This document shows positions 46,583 through 55,755 of a stretch of 64,000 bases of DNA, piece by piece. The first letter of the stretch is position 1, and each line of letters begins with the position of its first letter. The notes below the pieces were generated by a model that was not told where the DNA came from, made no database searches, and saw only the letters and a program-made list of their open reading frames with translations. Origin of the DNA: Prevotella sp. BV3P1 (GTDB lineage Bacteria; Bacteroidota; Bacteroidia; Bacteroidales; Bacteroidaceae); the NCBI RefSeq assembly GCF_000479005.1, contig NZ_AWXC01000008.1:1-64000 (forward strand), given 5' to 3'. Position numbers and translations under genes: made by a program.

Positions 46583-49441
46583 TCAATACCACTGCACTGC
46601 ATTGCTGTAGCCGCTGCGTTTATCGTATTTCAGTGCGTCGGTCAAGGTGGCAGCGTTGGCCCTGAACGTGAAATTGTAGCTGGTATAAGGGGCCAACACC
46701 ACGGAGCAACTCATGTTGAAGCAGTGGAGATCACGCTGAAGTGATGCTGTTGTCATGGACATGGCATGGTTCTCAAAGTCGTAACCCGATGAGAAGCTGA
46801 TATTCCATCCATCACTGATGCGAACATTACCGCTGACATTGAGGGTCTGAGTGAACTTGTATGGATAGCGCATGGTTTTATAATTGAACTTGTTGATGTC
46901 TTTGTTCTCACTCATGGTGATACCATAACCGAAGGTAATTGACCAAGGTAACTTGAACGCCATGTAGCCATCGTCATCCGTTTCGGCCTTGCCAGCCTTT
47001 GTTTTCTTCTTTGCTCCGCGCTGTCCCTCAATCATGTTGTCATCAATGTTGCTCTCAATATCGGTGTGACGTCCTTCATTATCGTTCTTGTTTTGTTCGT
47101 CTTCATCCTCGTCATCATGACTGCCGGTGAAGAGTTTTTTCAGCTTTTCAGGCGTCAGCGTGTAGGAGATGTTCTGCGACATGCCTTGGAAACGACCGAA
47201 ACGGCCCATTCCCCATTCCGTATGGTTGCCCTCGTAGGGCCTGCCTTTTTCATCCAATTCGTAGGCATACGATGCAAATCGCGCGTTGAGGTTGAAGGTG
47301 TAGTTCTTCCACCACTTCAGTCTGATGCGCATATTCAGGTCGCTCAACGGCTTTTCTTTGGCCGCCATGTTGTACGACATCGATAATCCCAGCTCGTCGA
47401 TGATGCTCACTTTCTTCATTCCTGTTGAGTCTTTGTCGCTCTTGACCTTCATTTCGACGTTGTTGCCCAAGTCGAATGATATGTTTCCGCTGCGTCCTCT
47501 GCCCGGTACGGAGTACATGCCGTTCTCGTAAGGAGAATATCCTACGAGCGATACATTGCCGTCGGCGTCGGTCTTTTGATAGTAATCGTAATAGCCATAG
47601 CGGCGTGCACCGAAGTCAGGAGCATAGCTGAACGACACGGAAGGGGTCAAGACGTGGCGGATGGCCTGCACCTTGTCGCCAAAGAGTTTGCGGTTGGGGA
47701 TGAACTTTCCATAGATCTTGGTGGACACACCCAGGTTGAGTGACCAGTTGTAGACGTTGTGAAAGCCATACGTTGTGTCGTTCACAACCTTTTGAGAGGC
47801 TGCATCCCATGACCGATGGATCTTGCTGGAGTACATGCGGTCGGTGAAGTTGAAGGAGGGGTTGACGTTGAAGTAGTCGAACAGGGTGAAGTTGGCATTG
47901 ACAGGAATGTCGTGCTGGAAACCGTTTCTCCAGTCTTTGATTAGGTTCGACTTGAACAACTTGTCCTCTTTTGTCTGGATAGAGTTGGAGAAGCGACCCG
48001 TGTAGCTTACGGCAATCTTCTCGTACCAGCGCTCGTCGCCAACGACATGCTTGCGCTTGAACGGATAGAACCGGCTGATGCTGATATTTAAATCGGGCAA
48101 TGTCATGGCGACGGATGAGTCGCGCATGTTCTGAGATAGGTTCATCGAGCTACTCAGTGACATGCCAATGCTTGAGAAAGTGGTGCTCCAATTCACGGAA
48201 GATGTACGGGTGCTTTGCGTGAGTGCCTGCGGATTATACAGGCTCGTGAGGTTGTTGCGCTCGTAACTGGAGGAGGCAAAGTTGACGCTGGCCGCCAACG
48301 AGCTGTAGGGGTTGGCTTTTTTGTCTTGTCGGTGGCTCCATTGTATCTTGTAACTTTGTTGGCGGGAAAAGTCAGGTAGGCCCTTGTCGCCCATCTTGGA
48401 ATCCTGGTAACTGAGAAATATACTACCGCCATAGCGATACCTTTTATTGTAATTGCTGGCCAATGAAATGCCCCAAGAACCCTTGGTATAGACCTCGCCA
48501 ATCACCTTCAGGTCGATTTTGTCACTGATGGCGAAATAATATCCGCCGTCTCTAAGATAAAAACCACGATCCATCTCATCGCCGTAAGACGGCATGATGA
48601 AGCCTGATGAATAGCTCTTAGTGAAGGGAAAGAAACCGTATGGAACGGCAAGAGGCAGCGGAACGTCGGCCACTACCAGATGGGCAGGACCAAAAACCAC
48701 GTCCTTTCCCGGGCGCACTTTGCCCCTTGACAGCGCGATATAGAAGTCGGGATGTTTTTTATCGCAGGTGGTATATCGACCGTGTTCCATGTACACCACG
48801 CCCGAAGAATCGCGCTTTGACCGCTCACTACGCAAGAATCCCTCTTCTTGTTGGGTGTAAACGTTGTTGATAAGACCCTTCTTGGTCTTGAAGTTGAACG
48901 CCATGGTGTCGCTTTCGTACGAATCTTGCCCCAATTTGAACACGGGAGTGCCTTCCAACGCTTTGGTTGTAGTGTCCTTGATGGCACCAGTTGCGTGCAC
49001 CAGGTTGCTGTCCATGCTCATGTATATCTTCTCACTCTTGAGATCCATGTTCTCGTATTTCACGGTAGCCGAGCCGTAGAGGTGTGTGGTTTTGCTCTTC
49101 GCATCATAAATCAGCGAATCTTCTGCGGTATATTCTACCGGTGCGTCAATGCCGTTCGCCCTCCTTCTGTTGAGCGAATCGAGCCGAATCGAGTCGTCAA
49201 TCAGTTGATTATGCTTGCGAATGGCCAACTGCAGTGAGTCTAATGTGGTGGTGTCGGTGGCAACGGAGTCAGGGAGTTTGTCGAGTGTAGAATCGCGCTT
49301 GATTGGTAACAAGGTGTCGCCCACACCCAGCGTGTCACGTTGTTGCGTTTGTTGCCTGGCGTATGAATCAAACCTGTTCATGTCTGCCATGACGAAGACA
49401 AAGATGAACAGCAGCAGAACTATAACCGACGGAGTTCTCAT
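46583..49441 (-). CDS. lptD: LPS-assembly protein LptD, Bacteroidetes type
   Basis: 952-residue outer-membrane protein inserting LPS into the outer leaflet. After an N-terminal hydrophobic segment and a Thr/Asp/Leu-rich linker, residues about 95-245 form an LptA/OstA-like jelly roll (VEYTAEDSLIYDAKSKTTHL region, YGSATVKYENMDLKSEKIYM region). A large beta-barrel rich in alternating aromatic strands follows. Residues near 790-845 form a very acidic then basic insert (DDEDEDEQNKND ... GAKKKTKAGK), perhaps an extracellular loop. The ATG at 49441 lies only 8 bp after the -7 box at 49450-49457, so the leader is very short. Bacteroidetes often carry this divergent LptD; overall similarity to the E. 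coli protein is low. Confidence 0.88.
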   Translation of the reverse strand: MRTPSVIVLLLFIFVFVMADMNRFDSYARQQTQQRDTLGVGDTLLPIKRDSTLDKLPDSVATDTTTLDSLQLAIRKHNQLIDDSIRLDSLNRRRANGIDAPVEYTAEDSLIYDAKSKTTHLYGSATVKYENMDLKSEKIYMSMDSNLVHATGAIKDTTTKALEGTPVFKLGQDSYESDTMAFNFKTKKGLINNVYTQQEEGFLRSERSKRDSSGVVYMEHGRYTTCDKKHPDFYIALSRGKVRPGKDVVFGPAHLVVADVPLPLAVPYGFFPFTKSYSSGFIMPSYGDEMDRGFYLRDGGYYFAISDKIDLKVIGEVYTKGSWGISLASNYNKRYRYGGSIFLSYQDSKMGDKGLPDFSRQQSYKIQWSHRQDKKANPYSSLAASVNFASSSYERNNLTSLYNPQALTQSTRTSSVNWSTTFSSIGMSLSSSMNLSQNMRDSSVAMTLPDLNISISRFYPFKRKHVVGDERWYEKIAVSYTGRFSNSIQTKEDKLFKSNLIKDWRNGFQHDIPVNANFTLFDYFNVNPSFNFTDRMYSSKIHRSWDAASQKVVNDTTYGFHNVYNWSLNLGVSTKIYGKFIPNRKLFGDKVQAIRHVLTPSVSFSYAPDFGARRYGYYDYYQKTDADGNVSLVGYSPYENGMYSVPGRGRSGNISFDLGNNVEMKVKSDKDSTGMKKVSIIDELGLSMSYNMAAKEKPLSDLNMRIRLKWWKNYTFNLNARFASYAYELDEKGRPYEGNHTEWGMGRFGRFQGMSQNISYTLTPEKLKKLFTGSHDDEDEDEQNKNDNEGRHTDIESNIDDNMIEGQRGAKKKTKAGKAETDDDGYMAFKLPWSITFGYGITMSENKDINKFNYKTMRYPYKFTQTLNVSGNVRISDGWNISFSSGYDFENHAMSMTTASLQRDLHCFNMSCSVVLAPYTSYNFTFRANAATLTDALKYDKRSGYSNAVQWY

Positions 49442-49449
49442 TTAATGTG

Positions 49450-49457
49450 CAAAATTA
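49450..49457 (-). promoter_or_regulatory. -7 box of lptD
   Basis: Reads TAATTTTG on the minus strand and ends 8 bp before the lptD start codon, predicting a nearly leaderless mRNA. Confidence 0.55.
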
Positions 49458-49584
49458 CACAAATAACAACGAATTGATATACAATTTTTTATTTTTAACT
49501 TAACACATCATGCTAAACTTGCGCTTTGGTTGCTTTTCTTCTTGTGCGCAACCTCTTGTTGGCTTCTGTTCAAAAAAATGATAA

Positions 49585-49950
49585 AAAAACGATGATTGAA
49601 AAGTTGTGAAATAGAAAAATCAGTCATGTTTTCAGGCCGAAAAAGCGTGTCGGGAGAGCTGCCAAGCAGACTTTTTCTGCTAAAAACAGGGTGATAATGG
49701 CCCTTTTCACGTCACTTTACGCCACTATCTCTTTGTAATTGGGCATCAAAAGCATACGGTTAACCAATCAATAGCATATCTATTGCCAATCAAAAGCAAT
49801 GCTATTGGCATGAAATAGTATGCGGAAAATGTGCAAAGAATGACTATATTACTGTAAATGTATGACCATTAATTAGATACAAAACTAACGCGTAGCTCGC
49901 GTATTTGCAGCCATCACCATGCTTGTTTGAAAAAACGGCCGTATTTAAGC
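49585..49950 (+). repeat. 22-bp palindromic array, copy 5, with GCGTATTT module
   Basis: Units of 22 bp begin at 49722, 49744, 49766, 49788 and 49810. TTGAAAAGTTGTGAAATAG (49598 region) precedes it as in copy 4. CTCGCGTATTTGCAG (49897-49911 region) follows, then GTATTTAAGCGTGTGTTGT, matching the end of copy 4 (GCGGTGTGTTGTTAAG). The 571-bp gap 49442-50012 has no other visible feature. Confidence 0.75.
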
Positions 49951-50012
49951 GTGTGTTGTAAAAGAAAATGACAGTAAGTGCGATGCTCGATGATGTGTGG
50001 AGTGGCTGGCGA

Positions 50013-50549
50013 TTATTCAAACAGTTGCATCCATCTGGTAAATCTCTTCACACCCTCCTTGCCGAATCTCTCGAGGCTCTTTAGCGCCTGTTCGGGCGTT
50101 CGTACACGGTCAAGGTGCGTTTTAGAGTAGAACTTGTCGGCATAACAAATCACCTGTTCCTCCATGGTCTCGGGCAAAAAGTCTTGATGAGGTAGGGGCA
50201 GGTGCTGGTCAATGATGTCCTGCAAGGCGATTCCGGCACCCGTATGGCGTTCGCAAACCCGCGCGTGTTTGGGGTAACCGGCCGCGCGCAGCATGTCTGC
50301 TCCAATGATGCCATGCTTGATATACGGTTCGGTGCCAAAGCATTGGATGCCCGGTGCATCGCATTTTATAATGCCAATGTCGTGCAACATGGCCGCCTCT
50401 TGGATGAAGGTGCAGTCGAGTTTCAGCTCCGGATGCTTGTCGACAATTTGCAATGCCTTGCGGGTTACGCTTTCGCTGTGCGTCAAGAGGATGTCCCGAA
50501 CCTTGCTTCCTTGCGGGTAATACTGATTGATGATGGCTAAATAGTCCAT
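50013..50549 (-). CDS. HD domain (HDIG) protein
   Basis: 178 residues. The metal-dependent phosphohydrolase motif is complete: HSESVTRKAL (first His), MLHDIGI (HD pair) and YIKHGIIGADML, then CERHTGAGIALQDI. The family includes small nucleotide or phosphate-ester hydrolases. The substrate is not known. It stands downstream of, and probably separate from, the carboxyltransferase-like gene because a strong terminator lies between them. Confidence 0.87.
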   Translation of the reverse strand: MDYLAIINQYYPQGSKVRDILLTHSESVTRKALQIVDKHPELKLDCTFIQEAAMLHDIGIIKCDAPGIQCFGTEPYIKHGIIGADMLRAAGYPKHARVCERHTGAGIALQDIIDQHLPLPHQDFLPETMEEQVICYADKFYSKTHLDRVRTPEQALKSLERFGKEGVKRFTRWMQLFE

Positions 50550-50574
50550 GAAAAAGTGTTTTAATCATTAAAAA

Positions 50575-50612
50575 AACTCATCTTCAGGCATGAAAGTACC
50601 CGAAGATGAGTT
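50575..50612 (-). terminator. Intrinsic terminator of the carboxyltransferase-like gene
   Basis: AACTCATCTTC (50575-50585) and GAAGATGAGTT (50602-50612) form a perfect 11-bp stem. On the minus strand the stem runs straight into TTTTTTTAATG. Confidence 0.85.
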
Positions 50613-50641
50613 GTATGTTGCTTGGCGTAAAAACCAAATTA

Positions 50642-52417
50642 TCAAGCTTGCGGGCGCTCGATGTAAGCAATCACGTCGCCCTTGTTCAGCTTGCTTCCCT
50701 GCTTGGCGTTGATTTCAACCAGCTTGCCTCCTAAGGCCGCGGGTATCTCCACGAACTCGCCCCAAGGCGCTTGTATGTAACACAGTTTATCGCCTTCGGC
50801 GTACTCTTTGCCGATATACGGCTCAACGGAAGGAGCGCATTCGCCCTCGCCATTGAACTCCCAGAACACTTGTCCCTTGACTGGAGCCACGATAGCGTCA
50901 GCTTTTGCGTGCTTGAACGCGGTGAGCTCTTCTTTCGACACCTTGCTACCAAGTTTCGCATCCTTCGCCTTTTGCAGGTCAGCCAAGAAGTTTTTCCTGG
51001 CTTGTCCGCTCTTGTAATTGCGGTATTGCTCGGGGTGCATGGCCAATTCGAACAGCTCTTCGTCGTCTTTGCCAAAGTCCCAACCGTTTTCCTTCATTTC
51101 TTTCTTGAAGTCATCCAAGTTGTTTTCCAACAAAGTATGAGGGTCTGCGTCCGTAAACTCGTATCCCTTTTCCTTCGCAAGGTCAACTAATACTTGGTCT
51201 ACCTTGCCAGGTACCTTGCCGCTCTTGCCCAGAATCATGCCCCACATCGAATCGTCCATCATCACGAATCTACCCTTTCCTTGTTCCATGGTCAACAGGT
51301 TCATCAGAGCTATGTTCTTGGTATACTGTGAGAAAGGTGTCACCAAGGGTGGATAACCCACACGAGGCCATACATATGCCACCTCGTTGAACAGCTTGAT
51401 GAGCATGTCGTCGGTGGAAAGTTCTTCCTCTCCCTTCTTCTTGCGGATGTTGTTAATGGTGCCATGAATGCCAGCCAAGTCGGCCATCATACTGCCCATC
51501 ATGCCGCCAGGCAAGCCACAGCCCAGCAAGAGTGAGCTCATGAACTTGTTTTGTGGATTGATGAAATAGCCCAACCAGTCGTCGATAAACTCTTGAGTCA
51601 ATGCACGAGCCTTCATGTAAGCATCCATATTGATGTCGGGAACATCGAAACCAGCCGTCTTCAGCATGCTCTGCACCGAGATAACGTCAGGATGTACCTT
51701 GCCCCATGATAGGGGTTCGATGGCAACATCCAAGATGTCAATGCCATTTTCAGCTACCTCTAACATCGATGCCATCGACAGTCCGGGACCCGAGTGACCG
51801 TGATATTCGAGGATAATCTCTGGATGTTTATCCTTGATTATCTTGGTTAATTGTCCCAAGAAAGTAGGCTGACCGATGCCGGCCATGTCTTTTAAGCAGA
51901 TTTCTTCTGCGCCTGCCTCAATCAAAGTGTCGGCAATTTTGGTGTAATATTCCAGCGTATGGATGGGAGAGGTGGTGATGCACAGTGTTCCCTGTGGTGT
52001 CATGCCGGCCTCTTTCGCCCACTTGATGCTTGGAATGATGTTGCGAACATCGTTCAAACCATCGAAAATGCGCGGGATGTCCACACCTTGGGCATGCTTT
52101 ACCTTGTACATCATGGCACGTACATCATCGGGTACGGGATACATGCGCAATGCATTCAGTCCACGATCGAGCATGTGTGTCTTGATGCCTACCTTGTTAA
52201 AGGGCGCGCAGAAGGCACGGACAGCATCGTTAGGGTTCTCGCCTGCCAATAAATTTACTTGTTCGAAAGCACCTCCATTAGTTTCAACACGAGCAAAACA
52301 GCCCATCTCTATAATGACTGGAGCAATGCGTTCTAATTGATCTTTGCGTGGCTGAAACTTTCCGGAAGATTGCCACATGTCTCTATAAATGAGACTAAAC
52401 TGTATTTTTTTCTTCAT
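50642..52417 (-). CDS. Oxaloacetate decarboxylase alpha/pyruvate carboxylase B-like protein without biotin lysine
   Basis: 591 residues. The N-terminal 300 residues are a DRE-TIM carboxyltransferase barrel (SLIYRDMWQSS, ICLKDMAG with the carbamylated-Lys position, EYHGHSG with the metal His pair, GYPPLVTPFSQ). A PYC-OADA-type helical domain and a C-terminal biotinyl-lipoyl-like hammerhead follow. At the place of the canonical AMKM the sequence reads APWG (Pro551-Trp552-Gly553), so no lysine can be biotinylated. GCF, EVW and GQ motifs of the barrel are also altered (DMWQS for DGHQS). No partner carboxylase or sodium-pump subunit lies nearby. The ATG at 52417 follows a clear AAGGAG; a GTG-free extension to 52453 is not needed. 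Reaction uncertain. Confidence 0.8.
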   Translation of the reverse strand: MKKKIQFSLIYRDMWQSSGKFQPRKDQLERIAPVIIEMGCFARVETNGGAFEQVNLLAGENPNDAVRAFCAPFNKVGIKTHMLDRGLNALRMYPVPDDVRAMMYKVKHAQGVDIPRIFDGLNDVRNIIPSIKWAKEAGMTPQGTLCITTSPIHTLEYYTKIADTLIEAGAEEICLKDMAGIGQPTFLGQLTKIIKDKHPEIILEYHGHSGPGLSMASMLEVAENGIDILDVAIEPLSWGKVHPDVISVQSMLKTAGFDVPDINMDAYMKARALTQEFIDDWLGYFINPQNKFMSSLLLGCGLPGGMMGSMMADLAGIHGTINNIRKKKGEEELSTDDMLIKLFNEVAYVWPRVGYPPLVTPFSQYTKNIALMNLLTMEQGKGRFVMMDDSMWGMILGKSGKVPGKVDQVLVDLAKEKGYEFTDADPHTLLENNLDDFKKEMKENGWDFGKDDEELFELAMHPEQYRNYKSGQARKNFLADLQKAKDAKLGSKVSKEELTAFKHAKADAIVAPVKGQVFWEFNGEGECAPSVEPYIGKEYAEGDKLCYIQAPWGEFVEIPAALGGKLVEINAKQGSKLNKGDVIAYIERPQA

Positions 52418-52450
52418 AATTTTCTCCTTATCAACCTTTACAAGGTGTTG

Positions 52451-52458
52451 CAAAATTA
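52451..52458 (-). promoter_or_regulatory. -7 box of the carboxyltransferase-like gene
   Basis: Reads TAATTTTG on the minus strand, 34 bp before the start codon. It also lies close to the upstream ATG at 52453, which it rules out. Confidence 0.6.
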
Positions 52459-52534
52459 CGCAAAAAAAATCAATTTTTCCATGACCTCGTTGCTTTTTTA
52501 AGATTTATAGGCATTCAAGTTAGTAAACATCAAA

Positions 52535-52614
52535 AGCCGATGTGCAGGGCTTTTGGCTTGCACATCGGCTCTCTAAGAGATTCTGTGTCATGGAAGAATG
52601 TGGATTCTTCCATG
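52535..52614 (-). terminator. Tandem hairpins after pepD
   Basis: CATGGAAGAAT (52589-52599) and ATTCTTCCATG (52604-52614) form an 11-bp stem with a 4-nt loop. AGCCGATGTGC (52535-52545) and GCACATCGGCT (52560-52570) form another perfect 11-bp stem, followed on the minus strand by TTTTGATG. Confidence 0.75.
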
Positions 52615-52649
52615 AATCTAATTGTTATTATGAATCAGTTTTAATTTTG

Positions 52650-54107
52650 TTACTTCGTCGGAACCTCTTCCAACACTTGCTTCAACAGGTTCCAAAAAGG
52701 CTCTACCGTGCTGATAAGGCAACGCTCTGTTGAAGTGTGCGGACTGCGAATGGTGGGGCCGAATGATACAACGTCCAGGTGAGGGTATTTACCTAAGATG
52801 ATGGAACACTCCAAACCGGCGTGGTCTACCTGCACGATACCTTCTTCATTGTTTTGCTCTTTGTACAGTTTCATCAGCAAATCGAGCACCTCACTGTCAG
52901 GATTTGGATCCCATCCGCCATAACTTCCGCTGAACGTTACCTTCATTCCAGCCATGTTGAAACAGCTTTGCAGGGTTTCACCGATGTAAGCTTTCATAGA
53001 CTCATTGGATGAACGAGCCAAAATCTTAAATGAAGCTTTGCCTGATTCTATGTCAATGATGGCCAAGTTGGATGAGGTTTCCACCACAGTTGGGATGGAA
53101 GGAATCATGCGCATCACGCCATTGTGGCAAGCATAGATGGCATCAATGAGGTTGTCTTGTATGGCTTCGGGAACCTGTGTGGCCGGCGTGTCTACCTCTT
53201 CGGCTGTCAATTCGATGCCACTCTCAATGTCCTTGTATTCTTGTATGAACTCTTCTTTCCAGTCGGCTACCATTTCTTGCAGCGCAGGAACGTTTTCTTT
53301 CGGCAGCGTGAGCACCACTTCGGCCTTGAATGGAATGGCATTGCGCATGTTGCCACCATGCCATGTGGCCAACCGAGCATCGAGTTCGCATATTGCTTCG
53401 TGTACCAATCTAACCATCAGTTTGTTGGCATTGCCACGACCCTCATGTATTTCCAAGCCAGAGTGTCCGCCACGAAGACCCGAAAGTGTTACCTTTACGG
53501 CCTTGTCTGAAGCGTCAGTCGCTGCCTCTTTGTAATCCAATTCGGCGGTGATATCTACACCACCAGCACTACCAATGACGAATTTACCCCACGTTTCAGA
53601 GTCTAAGTTCATGAGAATGTCACCATCCAATTCGCCTTCGGGTAAGTCGTTGGCACCAAACATACCCGTTTCTTCGTCGGCGGTGATGAGACCTTCTATC
53701 GGACCATGCTTCAAATTCTTGTCTTCCATGACAGCCAAGATGGCGGCTACGCCCATTCCATTGTCGGCACCCAGGGTGGTATTCTTTGCTTTCACCCATT
53801 CGCCGTCAATCCAAGTCTCTATCGGATCGGTCTCAAAGTTGTGGTTGCTCTCCGGTGCTTTTTGTGGAACCATGTCCATGTGTGCTTGCAAAATCACCGT
53901 CTTTCTGTTCTCCATGCCTTCGGAGGCGGGCTTCTTCATCACTACATTCTTAGCTTTGTCCACATAAGCCTCAACACCTGCACGCTTTGCAAAGTCGAGT
54001 AAGAATTGGTGAACTTTGTCAAGATGTCCAGAAGGACGTGGCACTTGCGTCAGTGCGTCAAAGTTTCGCCATACACAGGTCGGTTTCAGATCTTTAATTT
54101 CACTCAT
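52650..54107 (-). CDS. pepD: Aminoacyl-histidine dipeptidase (M20 family PepD)
   Basis: 485-residue cytosolic dinuclear zinc peptidase hydrolysing Xaa-His and other dipeptides. Motifs: LQAHMDMVPQK (His ligand and Asp), LGADNGMGVAA (bridging Asp), TADEETGMFGA (catalytic Glu pair) and the lid domain with RGGHSGLEIHEGRGNANK (landmark by its ends RGGHSG and GNANK). The ATG at 54107 starts MSEIKDLKP as in homologues. The open frame to 54191 adds 28 unrelated residues. It follows the flippase-like gene by 84 bp on the same strand. Confidence 0.95.
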   Translation of the reverse strand: MSEIKDLKPTCVWRNFDALTQVPRPSGHLDKVHQFLLDFAKRAGVEAYVDKAKNVVMKKPASEGMENRKTVILQAHMDMVPQKAPESNHNFETDPIETWIDGEWVKAKNTTLGADNGMGVAAILAVMEDKNLKHGPIEGLITADEETGMFGANDLPEGELDGDILMNLDSETWGKFVIGSAGGVDITAELDYKEAATDASDKAVKVTLSGLRGGHSGLEIHEGRGNANKLMVRLVHEAICELDARLATWHGGNMRNAIPFKAEVVLTLPKENVPALQEMVADWKEEFIQEYKDIESGIELTAEEVDTPATQVPEAIQDNLIDAIYACHNGVMRMIPSIPTVVETSSNLAIIDIESGKASFKILARSSNESMKAYIGETLQSCFNMAGMKVTFSGSYGGWDPNPDSEVLDLLMKLYKEQNNEEGIVQVDHAGLECSIILGKYPHLDVVSFGPTIRSPHTSTERCLISTVEPFWNLLKQVLEEVPTK

Positions 54108-54191
54108 AGTATTTTGTTTTTTGTAGAGTTGTTGCTCGTGGATTTTGATACACATTGCTTCCAACTCGTGGTGAATAAATTGCTTTTTCAA

Positions 54192-55217
54192 TTATTCTTG
54201 CGCAGGCAGAATGATTTTTCCTGCCTTCACGCGAGTAAGTTTTTTCTTTGTGAACGACAGGGCAATCCATGCGTATATGCCCAGCACGGCCACTAAAAGA
54301 GTTTGCACTGAGTGTACAATCAGCACAAAGTATAGGGCATCTGTTTCAGCTACTCCGTATAAAATCAGCATCGTCTTGACGGCAAAATGCCAAGGGCCGG
54401 CTCCGTTTGGCGTTGGTACGATAACGGCAATGGAGCCTACGATGAACGTTACCAATGCGCATGACAGTCCTAAGTGGGCGGTGGCATCAAAGCAAAAGAA
54501 GGTAAGATAGTAGTGCAGAAAGTAGCATAGCCATATTAATAAGGTGAGAGCAATGAACAAAGGCACGCTTTTTACCTGTCGAAGTGAAGCGATACCTTGT
54601 CCGATGTCATGCAAGGTGATTTTCACCTTATTATATATAGACAAACGTTTCAGTAGGAAAAATGCCAACACCAACACGGCTACGGCGCAGATGGCCGTGA
54701 CAATGTAGCCGGCTGTGGAGAATTGTCGCAGTATCGCGTCAATGCTGGTGCCCGTGTGAACGAAAAAAGTATCGAATATCTTGATTTGAGCTGTCAGCGT
54801 GAGTGCGGTGATGAGCAGCACCAAGAGAGAGTCGATGATGCGCTCGGTCACCACGGTTCCCAATGCCTTGGGAAACGAAACGTCGTCAAATCTGCTTAAA
54901 ATGCCACAACGGGCGAACTCGCCTATGCGCGGAATCAACAAGCTGACGGCATACGATAGGAATACAGAATGAACCCTCACCGATGCCCTGGAACGCTCAC
55001 CCATAGGCTGTAACGTTTGTTTCCAGCGCCAACCTCGAAAGGCTTCAGCCAATATTCCGAAGGGAAACGACAGCCACATCCAGGTCCAATCCATCTCATG
55101 TAGCACCACGTTCTTGATGAGTTGAAAATCAAAGTCGCGGTACATCCAGTATAGAATGGCACTGCCAAGGAGTAAAGACAGTGCTACCTTCAAGATTTGA
55201 TGGGTGGCTTGTTTCAT
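54192..55217 (-). CDS. LPG synthase TM/flippase-like membrane protein
   Basis: 341 residues with about eight hydrophobic segments, of the family related to the membrane half of MprF (lysylphosphatidylglycerol synthase TM region, YbhN/AglD-like). Landmarks are MSFPFGI-like WLSFPFGILAEAFRGWRWK near 52, a GEFARCGILSRFD segment near 108, and PTPNGAGPWHF near 272, conserved in the family. No soluble aminoacyl transferase domain is present, so a lipid flippase or carrier role is the more likely reading. A -7 box is at 55274-55281. Confidence 0.88.
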   Translation of the reverse strand: MKQATHQILKVALSLLLGSAILYWMYRDFDFQLIKNVVLHEMDWTWMWLSFPFGILAEAFRGWRWKQTLQPMGERSRASVRVHSVFLSYAVSLLIPRIGEFARCGILSRFDDVSFPKALGTVVTERIIDSLLVLLITALTLTAQIKIFDTFFVHTGTSIDAILRQFSTAGYIVTAICAVAVLVLAFFLLKRLSIYNKVKITLHDIGQGIASLRQVKSVPLFIALTLLIWLCYFLHYYLTFFCFDATAHLGLSCALVTFIVGSIAVIVPTPNGAGPWHFAVKTMLILYGVAETDALYFVLIVHSVQTLLVAVLGIYAWIALSFTKKKLTRVKAGKIILPAQE

Positions 55218-55273
55218 GGAGAGCCGTTTGTTATATTGTTTGTTTGATATACTGGTATGTGAAATATACTATG

Positions 55274-55281
55274 CAAATGTA
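55274..55281 (-). promoter_or_regulatory. -7 box of the flippase-pepD pair
   Basis: Reads TACATTTG on the minus strand, 57 bp before the start codon of the flippase-like gene. Confidence 0.5.
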
Positions 55282-55397
55282 GCGTAATATTAGTGGATAT
55301 CCAAATAAATAAATGGGTTTTTTGAAGTAGCTCAATGACTGCTTTCTTTGATTTGTATCAACAAAACAGCATAAAATGCGACTTATGAGTGAAAATG

Positions 55398-55429
55398 TTT
55401 GCGCACACAGCGCAATGGTTGTATCTTTG
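55398..55429 (+). promoter_or_regulatory. Consensus promoter of a small gene
   Basis: TTTG (55398-55401), 20 bp, TATCTTTG (55422-55429): a perfect Bacteroidetes promoter pointing at the 29-codon frame at 55482. Confidence 0.75.
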
Positions 55430-55481
55430 CATCGTCATTAAGACAAAAGGATAACAAATTTAAAAGAAAGGTAAAAAGATT

Positions 55482-55571
55482 ATGGTAACAATTATGACTT
55501 TGGCTGTTGTGGCTATATCTATAGCACAGGCCATTCATTTGGGAAGCAAGATTAACTTGAACAGCAAGTAA
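55482..55571 (+). CDS. Small hydrophobic protein, 29 residues
   Basis: The frame reads MVTIMTLAVVAISIAQAIHL and continues GSKINLNSK. Residues 3-18 are one hydrophobic segment, long enough to lie in a membrane; the tail is short and basic-polar. A perfect consensus promoter lies 52 bp upstream, an A-rich leader (AAAAGAAAGGTAAAAAGATT) precedes the ATG, and a hairpin with seven T follows at 55630-55660. Together these make a compact transcription unit. No function can be assigned. It could also be the coding part of a dual-function small RNA. Confidence 0.6.
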   Translation: MVTIMTLAVVAISIAQAIHLGSKINLNSK

Positions 55572-55629
55572 AATCTTGCCTTTCATCTTTTGAAAGGAGA
55601 ATTTATTTTATTTAAAAATATGGTAAAGA

Positions 55630-55660
55630 GGCAATGTCACATGTGGCGATGCCTTTTTTT
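55630..55660 (+). terminator. Terminator of the small gene
   Basis: GGCAATGTCAC (55630-55640) pairs, with mismatches, to GTGGCGATGCC (55643-55653), ending in TTTTTTT. Confidence 0.65.
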
Positions 55661-55685
55661 ATGCCCCGAACGGAGCTTCATACAC

Positions 55686-55723
55686 AAGAACCCCAGCCTG
55701 CATACGTGCAAGCTGGGGTTCTT
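55686..55723. terminator. Terminator hairpin after the LRR gene
   Basis: AAGAACCCCAGC (55686-55697) and GCTGGGGTTCTT (55712-55723) are a perfect 12-bp stem with a 14-nt loop, just beyond the LRR stop codon (55756). Confidence 0.75.
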
Positions 55724-55755
55724 TTAAAATGTGTAACAATTGCTGTTACCAGGTT

